From the NCBI RefSeq assembly GCF_014023125.1, contig NZ_CP048914.1, forward strand, positions 1,020,698-1,084,697: a DNA stretch of 64,000 nt, read 5' to 3'. Below, piece by piece: positions 44,465-54,312 of the stretch. Each line of letters opens with the position of its first letter. Positions within the stretch are counted from its first letter, which is position 1. This stretch comes from Candidatus Xianfuyuplasma coldseepsis (GTDB lineage: Bacteria; Bacillota_I; Bacilli_A; Izemoplasmatales; Izemoplasmataceae). Both the position numbers and the translations under genes were made by a program. The notes beneath the pieces are model-generated. The model ran no database searches. It saw only the letters and a list, made by a program, of their open reading frames with translations, and was not told the origin of the DNA.

Positions 44465-45178
44465 TTATTGTTTTTTTAATACGGCAAATACGGACGGACA
44501 ACCATCATAACCGTGTTTTTCAATATACTGTTTCACTTGTTCTTTTTCTTTTATGAACTCTTCTTGATGGTCTTCGGGTACCCGAGACATCACGCGTTCC
44601 AAGATATTGTATATGTAATCTAGTTCTTCTTTCGAGTTCTCCTTATGACGTGGTACATCTAATATCCATTCTTGATCAATGGATAGACCTTCTTGAGAAC
44701 CTAAGATGTCGATAATCTCTTGTTCGGTAAAGGTCTCGTAATGGGTATCACCACTTAGACGATCAATCCGTGCTGCGAAGTGATGCATCAATTTATGCGA
44801 CTGTTGCATCTCACTTAATTGGTCTTTAATCATCTCTTGAATCAGAATGTATCCATCTTCTTTAAGTACTCGTTTCATCGCTTGAAACATCTGTGGGATA
44901 TTGGATAAATGATGCAAACTATTCGATAAACACACGACATCAAAGTGATTGTCAGGGAACGTCATATCATAGGCATCCATCTCGATAAAGGACACCTTAT
45001 CATTAGGTGTATGTTTCGTTGCCATCTCAATTAACCGTGCACTCGTATCAATCCCAATAAACGATTCATACTCCTCATACATACTCGTTATTTGATGGAT
45101 AAAATTACCCGTCCCTGTACCAATGTCTAAAAACGTCTTTTTCTGTGTTGACTCTAAGAATTCTTTTAATCGGTTCAT
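44465..45178 (-). CDS. Class I SAM-dependent methyltransferase
   Basis: A 237-residue cytoplasmic enzyme with motif I FLDIGTGTGNF (residues 16-26), acidic loop FIGIDTSARLIEMA, and NHFDVVCLSNSLHHL as motif IV/V, typical of UbiE/MenG-like or small-molecule methyltransferases. AGGAGA precedes the ATG. The substrate is unknown; no quinone genes are near. Confidence 0.85.
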   Translation of the reverse strand: MNRLKEFLESTQKKTFLDIGTGTGNFIHQITSMYEEYESFIGIDTSARLIEMATKHTPNDKVSFIEMDAYDMTFPDNHFDVVCLSNSLHHLSNIPQMFQAMKRVLKEDGYILIQEMIKDQLSEMQQSHKLMHHFAARIDRLSGDTHYETFTEQEIIDILGSQEGLSIDQEWILDVPRHKENSKEELDYIYNILERVMSRVPEDHQEEFIKEKEQVKQYIEKHGYDGCPSVFAVLKKQ

Positions 45179-45315
45179 ACTAATCTCCTAGTCTTGTTAT
45201 ACCTGTATCATATCAAGTTATACAATATTCTACAATGTACACTTTATCGCTAGATGTCATTTCTTATATTTGATTTTACCAATCAGTGATACAATAGAGG
45301 TAAGGAGGGATTTAT

Positions 45316-46038
45316 ATGTTTAAACCAAAACTCGACACCAAGCAAAAAGAACTCTTAATGGAACTACTAAAACTCATGGCCGAAGCCGATGGCACCTTAA
45401 CCGAAGAAGAACTCATTCAAATCGGTAAAATCCGCAAATATTATAAGATGCAAGAATACGATGAAAAGAATTACACCAAAGACAACATTCGCTTCTTCTT
45501 AGAACAACAAAAAGAAGAAGACGTCTTAAACATTCTTACCCATGCGATATTACTCGCGCTAGAAGATGAAGTCTTTAGTCCTGAAGAACAAGACGTCATT
45601 CAATCCTACTTCGATCTACTCTCCTTAGAGAGTGCCGGTAAGATGCAGAAGTTCATCCATAAATACGGCAATCAAGCCTTTGATGTTCGCGAGCTCATCA
45701 CCCCCGAACAAACCAAAGAAGAAGTCTTAGAAGAATCAATGGAACTTCTAGAAGAATACAGTGATTCCGATATCGAAGATGTCGATGAACATAAACTGAT
45801 GAAGATGAACAAAGGTCCCGTCAAAAAAATCTGGGACCAAGTACTGATTTTATGGGATACCGCCCGTGATCCCAAAACCAGTACCGCCATTAAAGCCCTA
45901 GGTATTGGGGCTTTAATCTATCTAATCAGTCCGATTGATGCGATACCCGACATGATTCCGATGTTAGGACTAACGGACGATGTCGCTGTGATTGCCTACG
46001 CAGTATCACAACTAAATAAAGTATCGAAAAAGAAATAA
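45316..46038 (+). CDS. TerB-like plus DUF1232 (YkvA-type) protein
   Basis: A 240-residue protein. Residues about 10-110 are helical with acidic motifs (MAEADGTLTEEEL, LALEDEVFSPEEQ) like the TerB metal-binding fold. Residues about 185-235 are a DUF1232 unit (IGALIYLISPIDAIPDMIPMLG), usually membrane-associated. AAGGAGGG precedes the ATG. Possible role in envelope or stress response; unproved. Confidence 0.75.
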   Translation: MFKPKLDTKQKELLMELLKLMAEADGTLTEEELIQIGKIRKYYKMQEYDEKNYTKDNIRFFLEQQKEEDVLNILTHAILLALEDEVFSPEEQDVIQSYFDLLSLESAGKMQKFIHKYGNQAFDVRELITPEQTKEEVLEESMELLEEYSDSDIEDVDEHKLMKMNKGPVKKIWDQVLILWDTARDPKTSTAIKALGIGALIYLISPIDAIPDMIPMLGLTDDVAVIAYAVSQLNKVSKKK

Positions 46039-46044
46039 AGGTTG

Positions 46045-46076
46045 AAAAAGACATATCAAACGATATGTCTTTTTTT
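46045..46076 (+). terminator. Intrinsic terminator after the TerB/DUF1232 gene
   Basis: AAAAAGACATATC and GATATGTCTTTTT form a perfect stem around AAAC, followed by more T. Confidence 0.9.
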
Positions 46077-46091
46077 GTATGGTTATTCTTA

Positions 46092-47294
46092 TTACTCGAA
46101 ATAACTTGGATTCCACGTTAAATAAAAATCAGTGTCAAAATTGAAGTCACTCATGGAATCATCTAGTGTTTGTAACATATCATTGTTGATTGATGCTATT
46201 AAGTCTGTATAATCTGCGTATGCAAGGAAACTAAATGATAGACTACTGTCTGATAAAGACCAGACTTCTTCGGTTATACCATGTTCATGCGCATTAGTAG
46301 AACTAAATACATCATTTTGAAAGGAGAATAAACCTTCCGCAAACTCATCAACAACTACTTCATCTTTATACAGTTGAATGATATTTTCCAGTTCAACACT
46401 TTCCCAACCATCGATATACTTAATATTGTGCTTAATGTGCAAATACTCGGGATTATAGTGCCTATAGTCCTCCACGTGAATAACCAAATTGTCATTGTCA
46501 TAAAACTCCAAATGATAATCTTCTGGTATGTTAGTATCCTTTGGAATAGAACCTGAAAATGCATATTCTTCCACAGGATCATACATATCATAACTATATG
46601 TGTTACTAAAGTAATTGTTCACGTAGTTCATAAAGTAACCAGTCGAAGCATTATAGTGCTCATAAATTGTCACATTGTCATTATGATAGTTAATTTCCTC
46701 ATAGAAATACTCCCCAGTATCTGATAAGTGATAGCGACGCAATACATCATCGCCTTCTCCCGTCAAAATAAATCGTCCAACACAATCTGCGTAGCGCACA
46801 TTGTTTTCTGTATATAGATGAAATAGTTGAGCAATGCTTCCGCGCTCACTCACAGTATATGCACCAAATAGAATTCCTTCATCTCCCTTACGAAAGAAGA
46901 AATCATTGGTTGCACGTTCACTAGATATGGAATAGTATTTTGATTCTTTCATATCTTCAATATTTTGAGTCTCCGCTTTGAACCAATATATACCAGAACG
47001 GATGGTTCGATAAACCAACATTCGGTTAGGGTGATATTTAGAACTATTATTATATTGTGTGATAAAATCGTCTTTATTATATTCTACATTGAGTTCCTGA
47101 AATGAAATTGGTTCATATGTAGCATCTTCAAAATCTCCAAATGCCTCAAAATATTCATCAAGCTCTGTCATAACATCTTCATAGGAATCCTCGGTTTCAT
47201 CTATAAATCCTTCCATTTCAACAAAATCTGTCCCTTTACATGCACTTAATGTAGATAAGAATCCAAGTAGTACGATAACCAGTATTTTCTTCAT
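46092..47294 (-). CDS. Hypothetical lipoprotein
   Basis: A 400-residue lipoprotein. The start at 47294 follows GGAGGAG; the longer frame to 47402 is rejected. Signal peptide MKKILVIVLLGFLSTLSAC with lipobox LSAC. The mature part is acidic and Tyr/Asp-rich, repeating beta-strand pairs (for example VTIYEHYNASTGYFMNY). No family recognised. Confidence 0.75.
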   Translation of the reverse strand: MKKILVIVLLGFLSTLSACKGTDFVEMEGFIDETEDSYEDVMTELDEYFEAFGDFEDATYEPISFQELNVEYNKDDFITQYNNSSKYHPNRMLVYRTIRSGIYWFKAETQNIEDMKESKYYSISSERATNDFFFRKGDEGILFGAYTVSERGSIAQLFHLYTENNVRYADCVGRFILTGEGDDVLRRYHLSDTGEYFYEEINYHNDNVTIYEHYNASTGYFMNYVNNYFSNTYSYDMYDPVEEYAFSGSIPKDTNIPEDYHLEFYDNDNLVIHVEDYRHYNPEYLHIKHNIKYIDGWESVELENIIQLYKDEVVVDEFAEGLFSFQNDVFSSTNAHEHGITEEVWSLSDSSLSFSFLAYADYTDLIASINNDMLQTLDDSMSDFNFDTDFYLTWNPSYFE

Positions 47295-47473
47295 CCAATC
47301 TCCTCCTATTTTAATAAAATACAAACACAACAACGTGTGGTTGATGTGTTTGTATCGATTCTCCCTCACTATCGTTAGTACAATTATATCATGATGCATC
47401 ACCTTCTTACAAACACAAAAAAGAACAAGTATTCTCGATTTAATTGTGCTATACTATTTGTGTATTATAGGAA

Positions 47474-47497
47474 TAGATTGACACAAAAGTCAATCTA
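47474..47497 (+). promoter_or_regulatory. Leader hairpin before the 47514 lipoprotein
   Basis: TAGATTGAC(47474-47482) and GTCAATCTA(47489-47497) are exact inverted repeats ending 4 nt before the ribosome site. It could hide or expose the site, or be an operator. Confidence 0.45.
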
Positions 47498-47513
47498 AAA
47501 CAGGGAGGAACTA

Positions 47514-48383
47514 ATGAGTAAAAAGGGTATTTTAGTTATTGTATTTGCACTATTATTTGTACTATCATCTTGTCAAAGCGATGAAAAGAAATTTGATGAA
47601 GCCATTGAAAACACCGAGAATCTCACGAGTGCACGCGTTGATTTCTCGATGGATAACGTCCCAATATTTGGCTCGATAGCCGGTTATATGCTGTATAGCG
47701 GTGACCAGTATTATACATCTTTCTTTGGAGAACAATCCTATGAACTCGAGATTGATGGCGTAACCTATGAACTCGTGGAGTTTGATGATGTATATTATGC
47801 GAAAGAAGTTGAAGAGGATATCGAAGATATACTGGGAGAAGAGGATGACTTCACATCGATGTATGAAGATTTCAATAGTGAAAACTTCGTACTTGGTGAT
47901 GACGGATACTATGTTTCTACAGAATCCTACGATGACATGACGGACATTAAAGTAAAAATTGAAGACGGTTATATCATTGAAATAATGGCTACTGTCGATT
48001 CCGAAGGATTTGTGATGGATTTAACGATGGAACTCTCTGGATTTAATGAAACAACCATTGATTTTCCAGAATATGAAATGATGAATGATCACATACTGGT
48101 GATTTCTTCACTTGTTGATGAAGGATATGAGTATCAATCATCCGATGTACTGATCCGATTTGAATCATGGAATGAGGACATCGATTACTGGATTGGAGCT
48201 GATCATTTCGAAATTGATGGTGGGTGGAATGACGCCGTTATCTTCTATCCCGAAACACAAACGGTTGAAGTAAATGAACTACCTGCTGTATCACTTGAAC
48301 TGTACTTAACAGAAGAAGTAAATCCAATTGTCGAACAAGTCATATTCGATTTACTTACGGATTACTACAATACGTTAGATTAG
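47514..48383 (+). CDS. Hypothetical acidic lipoprotein
   Basis: A 289-residue lipoprotein with ribosome site GGGAGG and a signal peptide ending LSSC. The mature part (NLTSARVDFSMDNVP ...) has the layout of LolA/LppX-like or DUF6612-type lipoproteins that hold a hydrophobic ligand; this is only a pattern-level guess. Two extra strand repeats follow at the C-terminus. Confidence 0.7.
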   Translation: MSKKGILVIVFALLFVLSSCQSDEKKFDEAIENTENLTSARVDFSMDNVPIFGSIAGYMLYSGDQYYTSFFGEQSYELEIDGVTYELVEFDDVYYAKEVEEDIEDILGEEDDFTSMYEDFNSENFVLGDDGYYVSTESYDDMTDIKVKIEDGYIIEIMATVDSEGFVMDLTMELSGFNETTIDFPEYEMMNDHILVISSLVDEGYEYQSSDVLIRFESWNEDIDYWIGADHFEIDGGWNDAVIFYPETQTVEVNELPAVSLELYLTEEVNPIVEQVIFDLLTDYYNTLD

Positions 48384-48401
48384 GAATACAACTTCATTCA
48401 A

Positions 48402-48432
48402 AAAAAACTCTCAACTTTATTGAGAGTTTTTT
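48402..48432. terminator. Terminator between convergent lipoprotein genes
   Basis: ACTCTCAA(48407-48414) pairs with TTGAGAGT(48420-48427), flanked by A and T tracts on both sides. Confidence 0.9.
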
Positions 48433-48451
48433 GTATATATTGTTTATGAAA

Positions 48452-50029
48452 TTATTCAATTATATTTCCATCGACATCATAATATGTTTCTTCACCATTA
48501 ATCGATATTGAATGAAGGTAGGAATCAATTGATCCATCCTCGTTGTAGTAGATCTCAAACGTTGTCTGTATATCATCGATATAGATATACGTTTCACTAT
48601 GATGATAGTTCACCTGACCATTGCTGTAATATTCCTCATCGGTAGTTGTTTCACTTATACCATAAACTTCATGATGGATACTATATAGTGTTTTATTCCC
48701 ATCCTCATCATATTCAGTAAATTCCAATTGTTCTGAATCGTGAGTAAACTCTTCTATTGTAATAGCCATAACTTCACCGGATTCATAATAGGTCTCTATC
48801 GTAGTTGATTCTACACCATATAGATAGGTGACTATTGCCGTTGTTAGGAGATTGTCTTCACTGTCATAATACTCATCTAGGGCGATTAACTCATTCCCAT
48901 CATAATAGGTACGTTCTTGATACATACGAGTACCACTCTCTTCGGTTATATCGTATGTAATCGTTGTGATATGCTCTGTATCATTTAGTAATTCATTTAG
49001 GGATTGTTTCTCAACAGTTTGAATGTCCGCTTGATTAGGAATCTCGAATTCAATGGGTATTGTCGGCATCGCACCAATATAATTTTCAAACGCTGGAATT
49101 CGATTTAGTTCATGATCTAGAACGGATACATCATCCGTTGTAATGAACGTTGCTAAGTCGTTCAAGGTACCAGTAAAGGATGAAAAATTTATATTAAGGC
49201 TCTCTGAACTTGTATCAGTAATAATGTGCATTGATATGGCGTTTGTCGTTTCAGCATTGTACGTATCAAAATGCAGTGAGTTTCCAGTGGTTGTATCAAT
49301 AAATACGGCAATAATCTCTGTGGATTCTCGGTACGAGAAGGTATCATCAAGTTCGTTTTCTTCAAAATCAAATTGACGATTGCTTGACACGACAATGACG
49401 AAGAAATCATCATACATATCAATTATTACATTTGGTGGAAACTGTGTCTCATCATTTAGCAAGGTCTCTTCTAGATTGGATACTTGAGGTAATTGCATAT
49501 TGTTTAAATATAGTTTTTGAAGCCCTAAATCAATTGTGAATGTTAGTTTCTGATCGGTGTTAATTTCATACAAGTACTGATCAACACCTGTTTTATAGAT
49601 GATAAACCGTTCATCATCAACAATGAAATATTGTTTAAAATCTTGATTTAGTGTTGCTAAATCTAGATATTTTGCATATTCACTCAATGCATGATATTCA
49701 TTTGATTGAAATACTTCAAGATTTACGATTAAATGGATATTGGGAATGCGTTCCAAGGCGTATGGTACAAGTTCATTTGACATAACTGAATTACCTTGTA
49801 TATAGCTGCCTAAAAAATCCATAATCTCTTGCATCTCTATGGAGGTCATCGTCCCTCCAGTAATACCCCGAAGCGCTAACTCTTCTTCAATTGCCTCATC
49901 GATAATTACATAACATTCGGGGTCCCCTTTACATTGATCAATGGCATCTTTGATTTGATCATTGGAACAACTACTAAGTAACAGTAGTAGACTAAATACT
50001 ATTAGAATATACTTTTTGATAAGAATCAT
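48452..50029 (-). CDS. Lipoprotein with MORN-like C-terminal repeats
   Basis: A 525-residue lipoprotein with lipobox LSSC. The middle region (about 150-320) is unassigned. The C-terminal 170 residues carry tandem MORN-variant (YwqK-like) repeats: YYDGNELIALDEYYDSEDN, YYESGEVMAITI, YYSNGQVNYHHSE, YYNEDGSIDSYLHS. The ATG at 50029 touches its AGAAAGG site directly; an ATC at 50020 sits at ideal distance and would give an M-K-K start (see findings). It follows tag by 6 nt, so both share a transcript. Confidence 0.75.
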   Translation of the reverse strand: MILIKKYILIVFSLLLLLSSCSNDQIKDAIDQCKGDPECYVIIDEAIEEELALRGITGGTMTSIEMQEIMDFLGSYIQGNSVMSNELVPYALERIPNIHLIVNLEVFQSNEYHALSEYAKYLDLATLNQDFKQYFIVDDERFIIYKTGVDQYLYEINTDQKLTFTIDLGLQKLYLNNMQLPQVSNLEETLLNDETQFPPNVIIDMYDDFFVIVVSSNRQFDFEENELDDTFSYRESTEIIAVFIDTTTGNSLHFDTYNAETTNAISMHIITDTSSESLNINFSSFTGTLNDLATFITTDDVSVLDHELNRIPAFENYIGAMPTIPIEFEIPNQADIQTVEKQSLNELLNDTEHITTITYDITEESGTRMYQERTYYDGNELIALDEYYDSEDNLLTTAIVTYLYGVESTTIETYYESGEVMAITIEEFTHDSEQLEFTEYDEDGNKTLYSIHHEVYGISETTTDEEYYSNGQVNYHHSETYIYIDDIQTTFEIYYNEDGSIDSYLHSISINGEETYYDVDGNIIE

Positions 50030-50035
50030 CCTTTC

Positions 50036-50605
50036 TTATTGTTGCCGAATATGACAAGATTCCAAATGATCATCTACCATACCAATGGCTTGCATATAGG
50101 CGTACATGATCGTGGAACCAACAAATGTCATTCCTCGTTTTTTTAGTTCTTTCGATAAGGCATCCGAGATTGGTGTAGTGACGGGTACGGTTTTAAATGA
50201 GGTATGGTGATTGATGATTGGTTTATAATCGACATACGACCATAGGAACTTGTCAAAACTACCATACTCTTCTTGAATCTTGAGAAACGCAATGGCGTTC
50301 TTTCGTGCACTATAGATTTTCAGTTTATTACGGATGATATTGGGGTTCTCCCGTAAGGCCTCTAACTCGTCGTCTGTCATCTTTGATACAAGAAGTGGAT
50401 CAAAACCTTTAAAGGCCTCGCGATAACCTTCTCGTTTCTTCAAGACTGTATACCAGTTTAATCCCGCTTGAGCGCCTTCTAAAATCAAGAATTCAAACAA
50501 GACACGGTCATCATGAACGGGGATACCCCACTCTTCATCATGATACTTGGCATATAACTCTTGACCCTCTTTGTTGCCAAAACAACGTGTTTTTCCATCG
50601 TTCAT
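50036..50605 (-). CDS. tag: DNA-3-methyladenine glycosylase I
   Basis: A 189-residue base-excision repair enzyme that removes 3-methyladenine. Signatures: RCFGNKEGQELYAKYHDEEW, LEGAQAGLNWYTVLKKRE, and C-terminal HLESCH supplying the zinc ligands with Cys8 and His22. The start overlaps the upstream stop by 1 nt (TAATG), so it is coupled to the cysteine-peptidase-like gene. Normal family length. Confidence 0.95.
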   Translation of the reverse strand: MNDGKTRCFGNKEGQELYAKYHDEEWGIPVHDDRVLFEFLILEGAQAGLNWYTVLKKREGYREAFKGFDPLLVSKMTDDELEALRENPNIIRNKLKIYSARKNAIAFLKIQEEYGSFDKFLWSYVDYKPIINHHTSFKTVPVTTPISDALSKELKKRGMTFVGSTIMYAYMQAIGMVDDHLESCHIRQQ

Positions 50606-52971
50606 TATTCACCCTCCGTATAGTCAAAATAACCAGTGAACGTAATCGTCTGTGAGTACGCTATGACTTCCTCATCATCCACGATATGATAAAACTCAAA
50701 CGTAAGTGTGATGCTTTCTTCATGATCAATGTACATTTCATCCTTCATTTCAAAATAGTGGTGTTCGTCATATCCACCATATTGTGGGAAATCGATAATC
50801 CGCAAGTTATAGTAGGGATCATTGGAACGAATCATAAAATGAATTTCTAATCCACTTGTACGTTGGTAAGTACAATAATTGGGGTTTGTTTGACAAACCC
50901 AATCACTATCTAAATCAAGTTCATTTCCAGTAATAATCTCAAACGTACTATCATCATAATTATCCCAATCACGATACGTTCGATAGCCAATAAGATAGGT
51001 TCTTTCCAAGGTTGTTCGTTCAAAAATAATATAATCACTAGCATCGATTTGATTGGTTAGGGTTATCGTTGTGTCATCAAATACGACATCGTATATGGGT
51101 GGATCGAGACGATCCAACTCAAACGTGAGGGTTGGTGTGGTAACACCATAGGCATCCACGGTATTGTTAATCTTCATATAACACGATTGATACATATACT
51201 CACTTAACTCATTCTCGTTAAACAAGGTGCATTTTGAATAGCTATAATCATCAATAATCAACTGTAAAGACGGAAGTTTCTCATTGAATCCAGACCCGCG
51301 TTCAATCTCTTGATAGTCCCCATTTAAGTACGTATCTAGATCGATCTGATTGATTTCCAGTTTACGAAATGCGTTATAACTATAGATGATTGAATCAGGC
51401 TTATTTTCTTCCTTAATGGTATATTTTACCATTTCTTTGAATCCAAGCGTTGTCTGAGTATCTTCAAGGCCGAATTTAATATATCGATAGGTGTCCGTTT
51501 CACCTCGAAGATAGATTTTATTATTTGTCGTTATTGGGTCGCCATAGAAGTATGGCACAATCCCAACATTATAAAATTCTCCGGTAAATCGAATATAGAT
51601 TTCATCCTCTTCTAAGTCCGGTGCGGTAAATGGAATATAATCAATCGTAAAATCCTCGATTTCGGTCCAGACTTCTTCCCCATCCACAATCGCTTCTAAA
51701 TACTCATAGGTTAAGTCGGTAAATACATCATCTGCATAAGTTTCAGGAGAATCCACCATTTTTTCATATTCGGTGGCGATGACATCCTTATTGATTAGTG
51801 CATATTCACCGTAGAAAATAAACTCATTGTATGCTGTACCATTTTCAAGTGCTGCTGTTGTTGTGGCTCCCGAACTGTAATCTTTGAAACCACCATCTTC
51901 GGTATAAGCGATGATCCGATTATCATCGGCAGGAAAGTTGGGGTCGTAAATACTTAACTCGTATTGATTGACATTATAGGCAATCTTATGAACACTCAAC
52001 GCATGGCCACTGATATATTTCTTATTGTCGTCTACTTCAAAAATACCGATGTATTGTGGGCGTTGCGTCACCTTTAATGCATATACAAAGGATAGAAACA
52101 CGGTATCGTCCTCGACGGCAATCCATTTGTCCCAAAACTCATCGTTATACTCCCAATCCATGGATTCTTGAATGACCCCGGCAAAACGGTATGGAGCTTG
52201 ATCATCTGTCCAAAAGGTTGGTGTGTCATTGTCATACAAGCCATATAAGGCATCCTTATCTTGCGCCACTTTTCTCTCGCTATAATACCAAATAGACGAC
52301 ATTACCGTTCCGGCACATTGGCCAAACGGAGCTACTTTAGAGCCATAATTCGAGAAGTGCCATCCATCAACACTAGGAACAAACCCACTATCATAAAAAC
52401 TGGGATTATAAAAGATTTCTTCAAACAAATCACTCATTGAGATCTTCGATACGACAACGCTACTGAAATGGATGGTTTGAATCACAATTTCCGTATTGGA
52501 TAATGAAATCGTCGGTATCGCTTCATATGTATCCGACTCGGGATCATAGAAAAATGCCATGGCAAATTCCTCTTCTGTATTGATATCAATCGGAATTGAG
52601 ACATCAAGCGGTTCTTCCGCAATCGTATGATCATTGTCCACCGTTATAAGTGGGGTAATTGCTTCGAACCCATCTACCGGAGTAACGTCCGTAAAAGGTT
52701 CTGTCGTTATTGAAAACGAAACCTCCTTGGAATAGGAATTCTCGGGAATCTTGATGGAGAAACCGTTGATTGGACTATCATCATCAAGCAACAGTATTTC
52801 ACCTTCATCAATCGACAATGTCGTCCCATTATTCTCACTATTATCGTTTGTTGCAACATCTAAGAACTGTGTCATTTGGGACGTGATGTCATCATGAAAA
52901 AAAATCAATCCAGTAATCACGACAATACCAATTGACATATAGGTAATAATAGCTATTCTAATTTTGCTCAT
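50605..52971 (-). CDS. Membrane-anchored protein with papain-like cysteine-protease core
   Basis: A 788-residue protein. One N-terminal membrane segment (residues 6-24) is followed by a beta domain (about 50-180) resembling ZU5-type modules. At about 205-375 lies a possible papain/C39-type core: FGQCAGTVMSS (Gln plus nucleophile Cys), SGHALSVHKIAYN (His) and LSIYDPNFP (Asp/Asn). The order and spacing fit a Cys-His-Asp triad. Two large C-terminal beta domains follow. Likely acts outside the membrane on protein or surface polymer. The enzyme call is inference from motifs. Confidence 0.65.
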   Translation of the reverse strand: MSKIRIAIITYMSIGIVVITGLIFFHDDITSQMTQFLDVATNDNSENNGTTLSIDEGEILLLDDDSPINGFSIKIPENSYSKEVSFSITTEPFTDVTPVDGFEAITPLITVDNDHTIAEEPLDVSIPIDINTEEEFAMAFFYDPESDTYEAIPTISLSNTEIVIQTIHFSSVVVSKISMSDLFEEIFYNPSFYDSGFVPSVDGWHFSNYGSKVAPFGQCAGTVMSSIWYYSERKVAQDKDALYGLYDNDTPTFWTDDQAPYRFAGVIQESMDWEYNDEFWDKWIAVEDDTVFLSFVYALKVTQRPQYIGIFEVDDNKKYISGHALSVHKIAYNVNQYELSIYDPNFPADDNRIIAYTEDGGFKDYSSGATTTAALENGTAYNEFIFYGEYALINKDVIATEYEKMVDSPETYADDVFTDLTYEYLEAIVDGEEVWTEIEDFTIDYIPFTAPDLEEDEIYIRFTGEFYNVGIVPYFYGDPITTNNKIYLRGETDTYRYIKFGLEDTQTTLGFKEMVKYTIKEENKPDSIIYSYNAFRKLEINQIDLDTYLNGDYQEIERGSGFNEKLPSLQLIIDDYSYSKCTLFNENELSEYMYQSCYMKINNTVDAYGVTTPTLTFELDRLDPPIYDVVFDDTTITLTNQIDASDYIIFERTTLERTYLIGYRTYRDWDNYDDSTFEIITGNELDLDSDWVCQTNPNYCTYQRTSGLEIHFMIRSNDPYYNLRIIDFPQYGGYDEHHYFEMKDEMYIDHEESITLTFEFYHIVDDEEVIAYSQTITFTGYFDYTEGE

Positions 52972-53040
52972 CTCAAAAACACCCCACTATTTGTGAAATT
53001 GTTGTATATATAAATATTGTAATAGGTAATTATTGATTAT

Positions 53041-53454
53041 TTATTCTGCGAAAGCGTCTGTTGCGTCTGTGGAATACGTTATAAATGCAGTATTTCCTTC
53101 CCAATAAACAAGCATGTCAGTTGTTGAAGCAGCATTGACAAATGTCGTACAATCATCATTGCTTTCAAACTCGATAATTTCCAACCACCCTTGGGTTTCA
53201 TTGACATATCCAATGTATAAATCAGTCACAGTAACATCAATTTCATAGGTAGTATTAATCGCATTGGTGTTATAGTATTCAATGGCATCTTGATCACGTT
53301 GTTCAAATACATATCCAACACCTTCCAACGTTGTTTTGATATCGGTCACATAATTGGTGTCTTGAACTCGACCACCGTCTTTACTACCGTCATCATCCGT
53401 TGTACACGCACTAAGAATTAAAACAAATGCAAATAATAATATCAATTTTTTCAT
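53041..53454 (-). CDS. Small hypothetical lipoprotein
   Basis: A 137-residue lipoprotein. The start at 53454 follows AAGGAGG; the signal peptide ends LSAC. The mature part is mixed alpha/beta with VTDLYIGYVNETQGWLEII; it resembles the C-terminal unit of the 42438 lipoprotein in size and style, but I cannot assign a family. Confidence 0.7.
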   Translation of the reverse strand: MKKLILLFAFVLILSACTTDDDGSKDGGRVQDTNYVTDIKTTLEGVGYVFEQRDQDAIEYYNTNAINTTYEIDVTVTDLYIGYVNETQGWLEIIEFESNDDCTTFVNAASTTDMLVYWEGNTAFITYSTDATDAFAE

Positions 53455-53688
53455 GAAAAAAATCCTCCTTTTTAGTATAGAAGGATCCCTGAGTATTCCC
53501 ACATCCATCGCATCCTCCTTTCTTAATTATAATGGATTTTAATTCAGAAGTCTAAATAAAATCTATTTTTGAAAAGAGGTTCAGTAGTTTTTCGGGATTT
53601 CCCTACCCTTAAGAGATGGACAAGTGCTATAATAAAGTCACATATATGTGACCTTATCCACAAGAAGTATCCATTTAGGAGGATCCCT

Positions 53689-54297
53689 ATGGACTATCTG
53701 ATGATTGCCATTTGTAGTTATTTATTAGGTTCGATAAACTTTTCGATTGTGATTACTAGAATCTTAAAAGGGATTGATATTCGTGACGTCAATTCCCACA
53801 ATCCTGGAGCCAGTAACGCCACCTTAACGCTTGGGATAAAATGGGGCGTCGTCATCTTCTTTTTGGATGTCTTAAAAGGATTTATCCCCGTGTTCATTAT
53901 CCGACTAGTATTCCCAGAAAACGACATTCTCTGGTTTGTCGCGGGATTTTTCGCGCTTATCGGACACGCCTTCCCCATCTACTATAAGTTTAAGGGAGGC
54001 AAAGGAACCAGCACCTACATGGGTGTCGTCTTTGGCGCGTATCCACTAGTGGGATTGATTCTATTTGTCGTGTTAGTGGCAGCAACCACATTATCGGATT
54101 ATATCGTCGTCGGAACGGTCTTCTTAATTGTTCCTCCACCGATTTATATGATTGTTACTGGCCAGTTTCACTGGATCAGTATTGCCTTATTATCACTATT
54201 TGCCATAATTAATCTTCTCAAGCATTCGAATAACTTTATAGCTTTATTCAAAGGCGAGGAGAAGAAAGTATTCGCATCTCTCAAAAAAAAGACCTAG
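53689..54297 (+). CDS. plsY: Acyl-phosphate:glycerol-3-phosphate acyltransferase
   Basis: A 202-residue polytopic membrane enzyme that makes lysophosphatidic acid from acyl phosphate. The ATG at 53689 has AGGAGG upstream. Motifs: LLGSINFSIVITRI, SHNPGASNATLTLG and GGKGTSTYMGV, the three conserved PlsY loops. Its partner PlsC lies close by on the opposite strand (54867). Confidence 0.95.
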   Translation: MDYLMIAICSYLLGSINFSIVITRILKGIDIRDVNSHNPGASNATLTLGIKWGVVIFFLDVLKGFIPVFIIRLVFPENDILWFVAGFFALIGHAFPIYYKFKGGKGTSTYMGVVFGAYPLVGLILFVVLVAATTLSDYIVVGTVFLIVPPPIYMIVTGQFHWISIALLSLFAIINLLKHSNNFIALFKGEEKKVFASLKKKT

Positions 54298-54312
54298 ACT
54301 AGGTCTTTATTT
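54288..54312. terminator. Bidirectional terminator overlapping plsY and the 54294 gene ends
   Basis: AAAGACCTA(54288-54296) pairs with TAGGTCTTT(54300-54308), with T tracts on both strands. Confidence 0.85.
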
